Shown one piece after another: positions 22,634 to 34,342 of a stretch of 64,000 nt of DNA. Numbering within the stretch: the stretch's first letter is position 1; each line of letters opens with the position of its first letter. Origin of the DNA: Lycium barbarum (taxonomy: Eukaryota; Streptophyta; Magnoliopsida; Solanales; Solanaceae). A model generated the notes under the pieces. That model was not told the DNA's origin. It saw nothing but the letters and a program-made list of their open reading frames with translations, and searched no databases. The position numbers and the translations under genes are program-made. The stretch covers positions 8,708,725 to 8,772,724 of the forward strand of contig NC_083344.1 of the NCBI RefSeq assembly GCF_019175385.1, in the 5' to 3' direction.

Positions 22634-22889
22634 TGTTAGACACCCATTACGTAGCACCCATCATTTGGGTCCACAACTTTGATTAAAGAAACTACTCACA
22701 CATTATGGTCTCAAAAGTAATAAGCAATAAATGAGACATAAAGCTTACAAAGTGTGATAAAGATGATGAAAAATGGAATCTTGTTGTCTTCACTAAGCTC
22801 CAAGAGGGGAGTATTCAATGCTCACCTACCAATGGAACTTTGTTCATGTGGTTAGAAATTAAATTCGCTGCTAAAAAAACCCTAAAATG

Positions 22890-23235
22890 TTCTTTAAATA
22901 GGCTAGAAAAAAACGCACAACAGCGACTGACAAAATTTCCCCCGATAGTAACATCGACGGACCGTCGATCGTTTGACGATCCGTCGATTCCTCCGTCCTT
23001 TGTATCTTCAGCAATGTGTTCCATTTGACGGTGTCGTCGACAAGTTCGACGCTCCGTCGAGTACTCCGTATTTCTCTCTTCTTGTTGACAGATCCTGATT
23101 GACGACACAAATGACGAAACGTCGATCAGTTCGACGCTTCGTCGATGTCTCCGTCCTTTGTTGTCTTCAATTTTGTCATCACTGGAAAATCGATCTTATC
23201 GACGCTTCGAAGGACGGTCCGTCGGCTGATCGACG
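22890..23235 (-). promoter_or_regulatory. Predicted LTR promoter of D: GACGGACCGTC cluster and TATA box
   Basis: The inverted repeat ATCGACGG-A-CCGTCGAT is perfect at 22953-22969. Related CGACG/CGTCG half-sites repeat about ten times to 23235 (for example GACGGTCCGTCGG near 23212). CpG is dense here and rare around it. The minus-strand TATA-like box is at 22890-22902. Confidence 0.5.
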
Positions 23236-23411
23236 GAACGTCGATTCTTCATTTCTGGCTAATTTTTCCTTTGTTCTTTGCTTTTTGCTTTTGGGCCATT
23301 AAAACACAACAAAACATATTAACAAGAACCAGACTTACTTAAAAACAACCAAAATTCATAGTAAAAAGGCGTCGAATGTGCCACAAATCCGCAGCATATC
23401 ACCTTACATAC

Positions 23412-23432
23412 TCAGTGCAATATTTGTACTGA
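23412..23432 (+). other. GTAC stem-loop in C LTR (one mismatch)
   Basis: TCAGTGC-N7-GTACTGA, followed by CGTCC as in the other LTRs. D inserted only six bases upstream of it. Confidence 0.65.
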
Positions 23433-23877
23433 CGTCCGTTTTCTTTGCACGCTGTGTTCATGCCCACAGGTAGACAGGGAGTCGATCTATATTTATAGAA
23501 GACGATAAGGAGAATTTTGAAAGCACTCCATTATTCCGGAGGTGCCCTAGATTTACTATTCTATGATACATATATGTATTGGGCACGACGGGGTCCTATC
23601 CCGTCTGTATGTCTAGTACTCTAGTAGAGGCTTGTAGATACGTATGTGTGGGTAGTATGGTCTCATGATGTCCTTATTGTACGTATATTATTTTGATAGC
23701 CGAAGGGATTATGTTTATAAATGTAATTATGTTTCCAAATGAAAAATGATTTTCCTATGATTGAGTATTATGTTAATGAATGTACGTTTAATGAGCATGA
23801 TAAGTAATAGAATGAGAAGTGCTCGGTAGTTAGCCCCGGGTACCCGTCATGGCCCCTAGCCGGGTCGTGACACTTTC

Positions 23878-24941
23878 CCTGCTCTCAGTGTAAGTACGAT
23901 TCTATATGGGTGATTGTGGATAGACTCACAAAGTCAGCTCATTTTCTATCCGTTAGAACTACGTACTCAACAGAAGATTATGCAAAGCTGTATATCAAAG
24001 AAATAGTAGGACTTCATGGTATTCTAGTATCCATTATCACAGATAGAGGATCACAATTTACGGCTAATTTCTGGAAGTCTTTTCAAGAAGGTTTGGGAAC
24101 TCAGGTATGACTTAGCACAGCATTTCATCCACAGACTGATGCGCGAGACGAGCGCACTATTCAGACCTTTGAAGATATGTTAAGGGCATGTGTGCTAGAT
24201 ATTAGAGGTAATTGGGATGATCATTTGCCGCTTATTGAGTTTGCATACAATAATAGTTACGACTGTAGTATTCAAATGTCCCCATATGAAGCACTATATG
24301 GGAGGAAATGTAGATCGCCAATTGGATGGTTTGAAGTAGAGGAGACAAAGCTAGTGGGCCCAGACTTGATCCATCAAGCGGTGGAGAAGATCAAGCTTAT
24401 TCAAGATTGATTATTAACAACCCAAAGTCGTCAAAAATCCTATGCAGACAATCGTCGATAAGGCTTGGAATTCCAAGTTAGCGATTGGGTATTCTTGGAA
24501 GTATCGCCGATGAATGGTGTAATGAGATTTGGCAAGAAGGGAAAGCTTAGTGCTCGGTAAGTCAAGCCCTATAAGATTGTGCGCAAGGTAGGCCAAGTAG
24601 CTTATGAGTTAGATCTGCCTTCAAATTTAGAATCAGTCCACCCGTTGTTTCATGTGTCAAGGCTTCGTAAGTGTGTGGGAGATCTTTCCAGATTTGTGCC
24701 TGTAAAATATGTCCAAGTTACTGGGAAATTGTCCCATGAAGAAGTACCCATCGCTACTCTAGATAGGCAGGTTCGGAGACTCAGAACCAAAGACGTAGCT
24801 TCAGTTAAAGTCCTGTGGAGAAGCAATAATAGGGAAGAAATGACCTGGGAAGCTGAGGAAGAGATGAAGTCCAGGTACCCACATTTGTTTCCACTCCCAG
24901 AAGAGCTCCAGCCAGAGACACCATTATCCTCAGGTATATAA
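23878..24941 (+). pseudogene. Integrase core and chromodomain of E (downstream part)
   Basis: Continues the frame cut at 19706. WVIVDRLTKSAHF supplies the first Asp and IITDRGSQFTANF the second. TGA at about 24108 interrupts the frame before LSTAFHPQTDARDERTIQ, which keeps Glu but has ARD where relatives have GQS. NNSYDCSIQMSPYEALYGRK is well kept (24177-24410). A stop near 24408 separates it from the C-terminal part (24579-24941), which ends in a chromodomain-like VKVLWRSNNREEMTWEAEEE and a TAA at about 24941. Chromodomains of this class steer integration toward marked chromatin. Confidence 0.85.
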
Positions 24942-25112
24942 TGCTTCTTTAAATGATTTCTTGGTCGTGTATGGCCAATATGGATATTGATGTTGTAGCC
25001 CTGTGGGGCATGCGATAGGATGGTAGTCGTAAAATTACAAGGAAAACTCTGTCAAAATTTTCGTAGCATTCTGAAGAGCTTAACATTCGAGACGAATGTT
25101 TTTAAAGGAGAA
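24942..25112 (+). other. 3' non-coding region and polypurine tract of E
   Basis: The usual ATTCGAGACGAATGTT precedes TAAAGGAGAA (about 25103-25112), which directly abuts the LTR. Confidence 0.7.
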
Positions 25113-25516
25113 TTTTACAACTCGAAAAAAAAATTGCGTCATTTGCGTTGTTAGTGAACTAATCTAAGCTCGAAGAGGTCATGGAACCCTCATAAGGTTG
25201 AGGAATACTCTCAACAATTGTTAATAAAGTGTCTAAAGGTTCCGGGATCAAGCAAATTGAAGAAAATAAGTTTGTCAAAAATTTGGAATAAAATTTGCAG
25301 AATTTTGGATAGAAATTTTGGGTCAATTTTAGAGGGGTATATCTCCTAGTATATCAGGAGTTCTGAAGTGAAACAAAAATCCTAAATTAAATTTCAGGAA
25401 GTCTAGTTTGCAACGCAACAAACCGTTCGTCAAAATGACATCGGAGCAGGGAGTTATGGGCATTTCAAGATAAGCCTCCAAGCTGCCAAATGGCTCCCCA
25501 CGGGCCCCACTTGGAA

Positions 25517-25552
25517 AGTCGGTGGAACCGACTCTCAAGGGGTATAAATACC
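25517..25552 (+). promoter_or_regulatory. Predicted LTR promoter of E: perfect inverted repeat and TATA box
   Basis: AGTCGGT-GGA-ACCGACT (7-bp arms) is followed eight bases later by GGTATAAATACC. The same pair is conserved in F's LTR. Confidence 0.65.
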
Positions 25553-27003
25553 CTATTATTACCCTTTTTTCATCGTTTACATTTCTTTTGAGTTCTAGAC
25601 ATATCCATACACTTTTCTTAAACACTTATAACCCCTTAAATCAAGAAATTAACAAGATTACACCAAACTAGTTCATGAAAAGTGATTGTTCTTGTTTCTA
25701 CTTGATGTTTGGTGAGTTTAGTCTTGAATAAAGTTGGCGTGGATAAATTTCTTCAATTATAAGGTATGTTCTTCATCCTATCCCTTATGTTGAGTTGATT
25801 TGAAGGTTTAGCAAGTCTTAAAAGTGAAAGTAGTTATGGAGGAAAGGTCATAAAGTGTTGTGTTGTAGTTGTTGAGTTTATGGACTGTTTTAGCATGCTG
25901 TAGACGTGTTGTTGGGGTAATTTCCATGTGTATGGATGATATCTAATATTATTGGTGTGTTGATGAGACTTGATTGGGAAGAAAAGAAGTGTATATTATT
26001 ATTGTATGTTGATAAACATCGTGTGGGATGTTTTATGGTGGTGTTAGTGTTGTTGTTGTTGTTGTGTTTATTGTTGGTATTGTGATTTCGGGCTAGGGAT
26101 ATAAATAGCGGAGATGCTACCCGAATTTCGGCAGATTCTAAAGGGGTTTAATTGAAGACTTAAGATAAGCATGTGACGATGAGCCTAATAGTAATATGAA
26201 TTCTCTTGGATGTAGATTTACGAGCTTGGAAGGATAAGCGTTAAGTAGTAGGAGACCAAAAAGGTATGTTAAGACTAGACCTTTTCTTTCAAAAGGCATG
26301 ATTCTTTTCTTATGAACCCATACATGTTTTCCATAATATCCTTATTCCCAAACGCTAGAAGTTCATGATCCTTAGAGTTTCTTATGATGCTAAAGATAAG
26401 TATGCTCCATGATGATAATGACGATGATGATGATCCCATTTCTAGAGATTCCAAAGTTTACAGTCTTGATGCAATTATGAGATTATTGAGTTTATTTCAT
26501 GAATTTCTTGATTTTATTCATTGTTGTTGATCTCACCTTATGATAATTGTTCCTCCAAGGTGAGATATAGCGATGATGATTGTTCCATAATATAAATCGG
26601 AGGTCTCCGACCTTACGTCACTCCGATGAGGTAGTAGCTTTTAATTGGGCTCTCATGCATGCTTTATATATATGTAAGTATTTCCTCACACCGTACCTAT
26701 ATGGCCGGTCAGACACCACTATGGTGGGTGGCTTATGGATAATGACAATAACACTATGCCTACATGGATGAGCAGACACCACTAGTGGGCGGCGTGAGAT
26801 GATTACCCCAGACGTAGGCTAATGATGATAACACCGTGCCTATATGGCCGGGCAGTTTACTTGTATATATTTATGATACTGTTTTAAAATATAAAGTTAG
26901 CATGCATGGTATTCGCCTTATGAGGCAATCAAATGTACAGGTTGTCTTTATTTCATGTTATGTTCTATAACTTGTGTTATGTTATTATTTATGCCTTACA
27001 TAC

Positions 27004-27024
27004 TCAGTACATTGTTCGTACTGA
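27004..27024 (+). other. GTAC stem-loop in E LTR
   Basis: TCAGTAC-ATTGTTC-GTACTGA with perfect arms, about 480 bp from the LTR end. Confidence 0.75.
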
Positions 27025-27502
27025 CGTCCTCTCTTTTGGACGCTGCGTTCATGCCCGCAGGTAGACAGGTAGAAGGATCTGATCCTTAGGAGCTTCATCA
27101 GCAGAGTTTCAGAAAGGCTCCATTTGTTCCGGAGATGCGGCTTATTGGTACTATTATTTTGTGTATATACTAGGGCACGGTGGAGTCCTGCCCCGTCTTC
27201 ATGGATTCCTGTATTCTATGTAGAGGCTCGTAGACAGATATGTGTAGCTAGATGTCCCGCATCATTACCAATGCATATTGTTGTATTATACTTTGGTAGC
27301 CTTGTTGGCCTATGTTTTTCGACATATTTAATGATGATTATGTAGCGATGTGTCCGTATCTTGTGATATATGCCTTTACAGATTATGATACCCATAAGTT
27401 GTCTTTATGGTCCACCTCGAAACGATTATGAGATGTGTGTTCAGAGGTGCTCGGTGGGTTAGCTCTGGGTGCCCATCATGGCCCTCTAGTTGGGTCGTGA
27501 CA

Positions 27503-30500
27503 TCTTCGTAGGACAATTTCCCTGTAACTTGGACATCTTCTACAGGCACGATTCTGAAAGGATCTCCCACGCACTTACGAAGCATTGACACATGAAAAAC
27601 TAGGTGGACTGACTCCAAATCTGAAGGCAGATCTAACTCATAAGATACTTGGCCTACCTTGCGCCCAAACTTGTAGGGCTTGATTTACCGGGGACAAAGC
27701 TTGCCCTTCTTGCCAAATCTCATTACACCTTTCATCGGCAATACTTTCAAGAATACCAAATCGTTAACTTGGAATTCCAAGCCTCGTCCACGATTGTCTG
27801 CATAGGATTTTTGATGACTTTGGGCTATTAATAATCGATCTTGAACAAGCTTGATCTTCTCCACCGCTTGCTGGATCAAGTCTGGGCCCACTAGCTTTGT
27901 CTCCCCTACTTCATACCATCCAATGGACGATCTACATTTCCTCCCATATAAAGCTTCATATGGGGCCATTTGGATACTAGAGTGGTAACTATTGTTGTAT
28001 GAAAACTCAATAAGTGGCAAATGATCATCCTAATTACCTCCAAAATCTAGCACATATGCAATTAACATATGTTCAAGGGTCTGAATAGTGCACTTGGCTT
28101 GCCCATCAGTCTGTGGATGAAATGTTGTGCTAAGTATTACCTGAGTTCCCAGACCTTCTTGAAAAGACTTCCAAAAATTAGCTGTAAACTGTGCTCCTCT
28201 ATCAGTGATAATGGATACTGGAGCACCATGAAGTCACACTATCTCCTTAATATACTACTTTGCATAATCTTCTACTGATACGTAGTTCTGACTGGTAGGA
28301 AATGAGTGGATTTTGTGAGTCTATCCATAATTACCCATATAGAATCGTACTTACGCCGAGAACGGGGAAAGCCTATAATGAAATCCTTGTTAATCATTTC
28401 CTATTTTCAAGTCGGAATCTCTATGGCTTGCAGTAATCCCCCAGGCTTCTGATGCTCGGTTTTCACCTGCTAGTAATTAGGACATTGAGTCACGAACTCT
28501 GATATATCTTTCTTCATTCCATCCCACCAATAAATGGATTTGAGGTCATGATACATTTTAGTTTCTCCCGGATGAACATAATAACGGGAATGGTGAGCTT
28601 CCTCCAGAATTTGTTGACGTAACCCTGTAGCATCAGGAACACATAATCTGGCTTGATACCTGAGAACTCCATCTGCAAGAACCGCAAATAGTGACTTCTT
28701 CTTCTGAGAAAGTGCATTCCTATAATGAACTAACATGGGGTCTTCATATTGGTGCTTCTTTACCTCCTCTACTAAAGACGACACAGCTGGGTTCTGGACA
28801 GCAACTCTCGTACTGCCCAAGTCCATTGAGCGAACTCCTAGGCTGGCTAGCTGTCGAAGCTCATGAACTAACTCCCTCTTCTCCGGCTAAACATCACCTA
28901 AACTGCCCATAGATTTGCGGCTAAGAGCATCAGCTACTACATTCGCCTTACCAGGATGGTATAAAATACTCACATCATAGTCTTTCAATAGCTCCAACCA
29001 CCGCCTTTGCCGCAAATTCAATTCCTTCTGTTTGAAAATATATTGGAGACTCTTGTGATCTGTATAAATATCCACATGAACACCATATATATAATGTCTC
29101 CACATCTTTAGTGCATGAATGACCGCAGCCAACTGTAGGTCATGAGTCAGGTAGTTTTTCTCGTGTTTCCGCAACTGCCTTGAAGCGTAGGTAATAACTT
29201 TGCCATGTTGCTTCAACACACAACCTAGCCCAACACCTGAAGCATCACAATAAATAACATAGCCCTCTGTTCCTTCTGGAAGTGTTAGGACTGGAGCCAA
29301 AGTCAACCTATCCTTCAACTCCTGAAAATTGCGCTCACAAGCGTCGGTCCATTGGAATTTTGCCAATTTCTGCGTTAGCTTTGTCAATGGTGCAGAAATA
29401 GAACAAAATCCTTCTACAAATCTTCTGTAGTAACCAGCCAACCCCACGAGACTGCGAACCTCCGTAGGTGTTGTAGGCCCTGGCCAATTTTTTCACATCA
29501 TCAATCTTTTGGGTATCTACTTGAATACTATCAGCTGAAATGATATGCCCCATAAAGGTTGCAGAGTTCAGCCAAAACTCACATTTTCAGAACTTGGCAT
29601 ATAATTCCCGAGCTCGAAGAATTCCAAGAACAATACGTAGATGATCTGCGTACTCTGCCTCCGATTGAGAATATACCAGAATATCATCGATGAACACAAT
29701 CACGAATAAATCTAAAAGGCCTGAATACATCATTCATCTGATTCATGAATACCACTGGGGCGTTAGTTAATCTAAACGACATTACCTGAAACTCATAATG
29801 GCCATATCTAGTTCTAAAGGTTGTCTTTGGGATGTCCTCTTCCTTAACCCTCACTGGATGGTATCCCGATGTTAGATCTACTTTTGAGAACCACTTGTCA
29901 CCCAGTAACTGATCGAATAAATCATCGATCCTTGGAAGTGGATAGTTATTCTTTATCGTCGCCTTATTCAATTTCCTATAATCAATACACATCCTCAAGG
30001 AACCATCTTTCTTTCTTACGAATAGCACCGGCGCTCCCCATGGCAATGAACTGGGCCTAATAAAGCCTTTTTCAAGTAGATCTTTCAGTTGCACTTTTAA
30101 CTCCTTCAATTCTACATGGGCCATTCGATACGGAGGGATAGATATGGGCTTAGTATCTAGCAATACATCAATGGAAAACTTAATCTCCTGTTCTGGAGGA
30201 AGACCTAGAAGCTCGTCCGGAACTACATCTGGAAACTCATTCACCACTAGGATAGATTGAAGAGTTGGTGGTTTTGCTTCTGTGTCTTGAACCCGGACTA
30301 AATAATAGATATAGCCCTTAGAAATCATCTTCCTCGCTTTGAGATAGGAAATAAACCTACCTCGCGGGGATGCTGTATTACTTTTCATTCCAAGAATGGT
30401 TCTTCCAAAAACTGGAAATGAACCATCTTTGTTCTACAGTCCACATTCGCGTAACAGGAGGCTAGCCAATCCATACCCATGATAACATCAAAATCTAACA

Positions 30501-30760
30501 TTTTTAACTCATGTAAATCATCCGTAGTATGACGTTTGCAAACTACAATCACACAATTTCTATATACCCATCTAGCTACTACTGGTTCCCTACAGGTATG
30601 GACACCTCAAAAGGTTTGATTGGCTCAGGTTTCACCCAGATACGATTGGAAATATAAGGAGTAATATATGAAAAAATAGACCCCGGATCAATTAATCCGT
30701 ACACATCATGAGAGGATACTCACAATAGACATGTGACAACGTCGAGGGAGGACTCAAGTT
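27503..30760 (-). pseudogene. pol of element F
   Basis: Minus-strand blocks are protease with LIDPGSIFSYIT (about 30670-30700); RT (29684-30388) with [19 protein letters not shown], broken by a one-base loss near 29718 just before the FIDDILVYS box; RNase H and tether (28887-29447) with [13 protein letters not shown] and [12 protein letters not shown]; integrase zinc module (28470-28826); and integrase core fragments with IITDRGAQF. The third catalytic residue is changed: HPQTDGQAKCTIQ has Lys for Glu near 28095. Then come NNSYHSSIQMAPYEALYGRK (27685-28020) and the start of the C-terminal domain (27503-27618). The copy is inactive. Confidence 0.85.
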
Positions 30761-32122
30761 CCTGTCGCCCGACCAGTGTGTATATACGGTTCTGAGGGCC
30801 GCTTGAATTAGATGCTCCTCCTCTGCCCCTACCGTGACCTGCTGGTGCCGGCGAACCTTGCCCCAAAGGGCATACGGATGATGAAGAACCTGCTACTTAT
30901 CCTGTGGGTTGGACCCTACCACTACCAGCCAGCGATGGACAATCACGTATCATATGCCCAGTCTGACCACAAGCATAGAAAGCATCTTAACCCAGGTGGC
31001 ACTGTCTTGAATGCAGTTTACCACAGTGAGTACATCGTGGTACAGGTGGTCTTATCTGATTGGGATCGCCTCTATACTGGGACCCTGAAATTCTGGAGCT
31101 CTGACCCTGTCCGGAGTAAATAGGATGATCAAATCTTTTACCCGCATATCGAGGAGGCGCACTGGCTGCTGATTGACCTGAATAACTGGACTATCGCTGC
31201 CTTTGACTCCCTCTGAACTCACTAGCGGCATCGGAAGATCTGGCCCTCTTACTATGCCTTCTATCAGAATCACGCTCGCCTCTTTGCGGCTGCTGCTGTT
31301 TCTCTAAATTCTGAGCATGGGCCTGAATACGAGCAATATTCATCCCGTCCTAGAGTGACGCCGTCAAGCACTCCTTAATAAAATGTGGCCCCAAACCACT
31401 CACAAATCGGTGTACACTATCTCCCATATCGGCTACCATGTCTGGGGCATACCTAGCCAAAGAATTAAAGCGAAGACTGTACTCTCGAGCACTCATATTC
31501 CCCTATCGAAGATTTAAGAACTTGTTAGCTTGGGCCTGTCGAACCTCCGGTGGTAAATAATGTGGAAGGAGGCATCCACGAATTCTTGCCATACTAGAGG
31601 AGGTGCATTTGCCCCTCGCGACGACATCCAAGTGTTGTACCAATGGACGGCCACATCCCGCAATCTATAAGAAGCCAATTCTACTGACTCAGTATCAGAA
31701 ACATGTATTATCCGTAGCGTCCTCAACATCTCATCTATAAAGCCCTGCGGGACTTCATCCGGCTTCGACCCATAGAATTCAGGAGGGTTCAGACTAATAA
31801 AATCATGGGCTCTTGCACTGACTGCTCTATCACCTTGGCCCGCACCTTGCCGCTGGGCCTGAGCTGCGACTAACTGGGTCAAAAACTGAATATTCTCTCT
31901 CATCTGCTGGCCTGAGGCATATGGCGGAGGAACTGGGGGTACTGGGGCTGGAGCTGAAGCCCATTCACGCTCCTTTGATAAGGGTGGAGTAGGAGAGGTC
32001 CGAGATGGAACCTCATTATGAAACTCACCCTCTTCTATCTCCGCCGGTGGCTCCCATTCAGTCTTTCTTCCGGCCACCATCGTGTCGTTCTAGGCTGTTG
32101 TAGCTTTCTTCTTCATAGGCAT
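30761..32122 (-). pseudogene. gag of element F
   Basis: The likely start is 32120-32122 (minus): MPMKKKATTA, then TAG at codon 11, the same codon as in B. The capsid-like core LNPPEFYGSKPDEVPQGFIDE and VHWYNTWM is open in 31514-32080. The C-terminal part (31052-31273 and on) is frameshifted. The zinc knuckle reads FYACGQTGHMIRDC, with Phe for the first Cys. Confidence 0.8.
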
Positions 32123-32315
32123 CGCTGAAATCAAAAAACACGATTAGGAAAAAGGGAAACCTGATAACATGGCTCTACACACGATCTAAGATAAGAAAGA
32201 AAGGTCAATCATTCCTAAATGCCCTGCAGCCTCTTGTTTATAAGTGGGGCATGCTTCACACCCATAAACAAGACTCTACTGGACACGGCTCGTAGACATA
32301 CCCTAGGGTGAACTA

Positions 32316-32326
32316 CTCTGATACCA
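32316..32326 (-). other. Primer binding site of element F
   Basis: The minus strand reads TGGTATCAGAG, then T where relatives have C, four bases from the LTR end at 32331. Confidence 0.8.
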
Positions 32327-32808
32327 CTTTTGTCATGACCCAACTAGAGAGCCATGACGGGCACCCGGAGCTAACCCACCGAGCACCTCTGAACACACAT
32401 CTCATAATCGTTTGTAGGTGAACCACAAAGACAGCTCATAGGTATCATAATCTGTAAAGGCATATATCACAAGATAAGGACACATCGCCATATAATCATC
32501 ATTAATTATGTCCATCAACAGAGGCCAGCAAGGCGACCAAAATATAATACAACAATATGAATTGGTAAAAATATGGGACTTCTAGCTACACATATCTGTC
32601 TACGAGCCTCTACATAGAATACAGGACTCCATGAAGACGGGGCAGGACTCCGCCGTGCCCAAGTATATACACAAAAGTGTTGTACCAATAAGGTGCGGCT
32701 CCGGAACAACTGGAGCCTTTCTGAAACTCTGCTGATGAAGCTCCTAAGGATCAGATCCTTCTACCTGTCTACCTGCAGGCATGAATACAACGTCCAAAAG
32801 AAAGGACG

Positions 32809-32829
32809 TCAGTACGAACAATGTACTGA
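32809..32829 (-). other. GTAC stem-loop in F LTR
   Basis: TCAGTAC-GAACAAT-GTACTGA, perfect arms. Confidence 0.75.
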
Positions 32830-34305
32830 GTATGTAAGGCATGAATAATAACATAACACAAGTTATCGAACATAACATAAAATAAAGACAACCTGTACAT
32901 TTGATTTCCTCATAAGGCGAATACCATACATGCTAACTTTATCTTTTAAAACAGCATCATAAATATATACAAGTAAACTGCCCGGCCATATAGGCACGGT
33001 GTTATCATCATTAGCCCGCGTCCAGGGTAATCATCTCACACTGCCCACTAGTGGTGTCTGCCCGGCCATGTAGGCACAGTGTCATTGTCATTATTTATAA
33101 GCCGCCCACTGTAGTGGTGTCTGGCCGGCCATATAGGCATGGTGTGAGCAAATACTTACATATATATAAAGCATGCATGAGATCCCAATTAAAATCGACT
33201 ACCATATCGGAGTGACGTAAGGTTGGTGACCTCCGATTTATATTATGGAACAATCATCATCGCTATATCTCACCTTGGAGGAATAATTATCATAAAGTGA
33301 GATCAACAACAATGAATAAAATCAAGAAATTCATGAAATAAACTCAATAATCTCATAATAGCATCAAGACTGTAAACTTTGGAATCTCTAGAAATGGGAT
33401 CATCATCATCATCATTATCATCATGGAGCATACTTATCTTTAGCATCATAAGAAACTCTAAGGATATTAACTTCTAGCTTTTGGAATAAGGATATTATGC
33501 AAAACATGTATGGGTTCATAAGAAAAGAATCATGCTTTTAGAAAGAAAGGGACTAGTCTTAACATACCTTTTTGGTCTCCTACTACTTAACGCTTATCCT
33601 TCCAAGCTCATAAATCTACATTTAATAGAATTCATACTACTATTAGGCTCGTCGTCATATGCTTATCTTAAGTCTTCAAATTAAGCCCCTTTAGAATCTT
33701 CCAGAATTCGGGCAACATCTCCCATGTTTATATCCCTAGCCCGAAATCACATTACTAATACAAAACACAACAACAACAACACTAACACCAACAACATCAT
33801 CATCATTAATACAAAAAATATTCCATAAAACATGCCACATGATGTTTATCAACATACAATACAATATACACTTCCTTTCTTCCCAATCAAGGAACATAAT
33901 CTCATCAACACACCAACAATATTAGATACCATCCATATACATGGAAATTATCCCTACAACATGCTCAAAATAGTCCATAAACTCAACAACTACAACACTG
34001 CACTTTATGACCTTTCCTCCATAACTATTTTCACCTTTAAGACTTGCTAAACCTTCAAATCTACTCAACATAAGAGATAGGATGAAGAACATACCTTATA
34101 CTTGAAGAACGTTAGCCACACCAAATTTTTTCAAGACCAAACTCACCACAACATCAAGTCGAAACAAGAACAATCACTTTTTATGAACTGATTTGGTGTA
34201 ATCTTGTTGAATTCTTGATTTAAGGGGTTATAAGTGTTTAAGAGAAGTGTATGGATGTGTCTAGAACTCAAAAGAAGTGTAAACAATAAAAAAAGGGTAA
34301 TAATA

Positions 34306-34342
34306 GGGTATTTATACACCTTGAGAGTCGGTTCCACCGACT
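34306..34342 (-). promoter_or_regulatory. Predicted LTR promoter of F
   Basis: The inverted repeat with 7-bp arms (34326-34342) and TATA box (34306-34320) match E's LTR arrangement, although the flanks have diverged. Confidence 0.65.

Larger units (their letters stand above)
22207..23401 (-). mobile_element. Solo LTR D nested inside solo LTR C
   Basis: The ends are TGATACGCTC and CAGCATATCA (TGATA/TATCA inverted ends). CCTTA at 22202-22206 and 23402-23406 is a perfect 5-bp target duplication that splits C's stem-loop region. I assign the minus orientation because a TATA-like CTATTTAAAGA (minus, 22890-22902) lies just past an inverted-repeat cluster in that direction. It also holds a (TA)n run. 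There is no coding. The family is not identified; TG...CA ends with a 5-bp duplication fit an LTR of 1.2 kb. Confidence 0.8.
19707..23872 (+). mobile_element. Solo LTR C inserted in E's integrase, itself interrupted by D
   Basis: TGTTACACCTCG at 19707 and GGGTCGTGACA ending at 23872 are LTR ends. CTTTC at 19702-19706 and 23873-23877 is a perfect 5-bp target duplication. Without D and its duplication the LTR is about 2.97 kb. Within it lie an inverted-repeat promoter cluster (20062-20230), a 32-bp tandem repeat (21873-22004), a GTAC stem-loop (23412-23432) and no pol. The bases outside the duplication rejoin E's integrase (MDFIIGF before, ILYGLIVDRLTKS after). Confidence 0.9.
18728..27502 (+). 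mobile_element. Element E: chromovirus, 5' part missing, interrupted by nested solo LTRs
   Basis: It starts in mid-RT at the join with G, continues through RNase H and integrase, is split by C at 19707-23872, resumes to the chromodomain and ends in a polypurine tract and full 3' LTR (25113-27502). Its LTR is of the same family as F's, not G's. The 5' LTR, gag, protease and first half of RT are gone. The right LTR terminus abuts element F's pol in opposite orientation, with TCTTC as the first five flanking bases (27503-27507). Confidence 0.8.
25113..27502 (+). mobile_element. 3' LTR of element E
   Basis: It starts TTTTACAACTCG (mutated from TGTTGCACCTCG of F's LTR) and ends GGGTCGTGACA. Over 2.39 kb it aligns with the reverse complement of F's LTR (34744-32331). 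It contains AGTCGGT-GGA-ACCGACT (25517-25533), TATA box GGTATAAATACC (25541-25552), CCACTAGTGG (26779-26788) and the GTAC stem-loop (27004-27024). Open frames inside are spurious. Confidence 0.85.

Noticed and set aside
25113..27502. Independent solo LTR at 25113-27502
   Set aside because: The flanks GAGAA and TCTTC do not match, and a polypurine tract and pol of the same family precede it, so it is E's 3' LTR.
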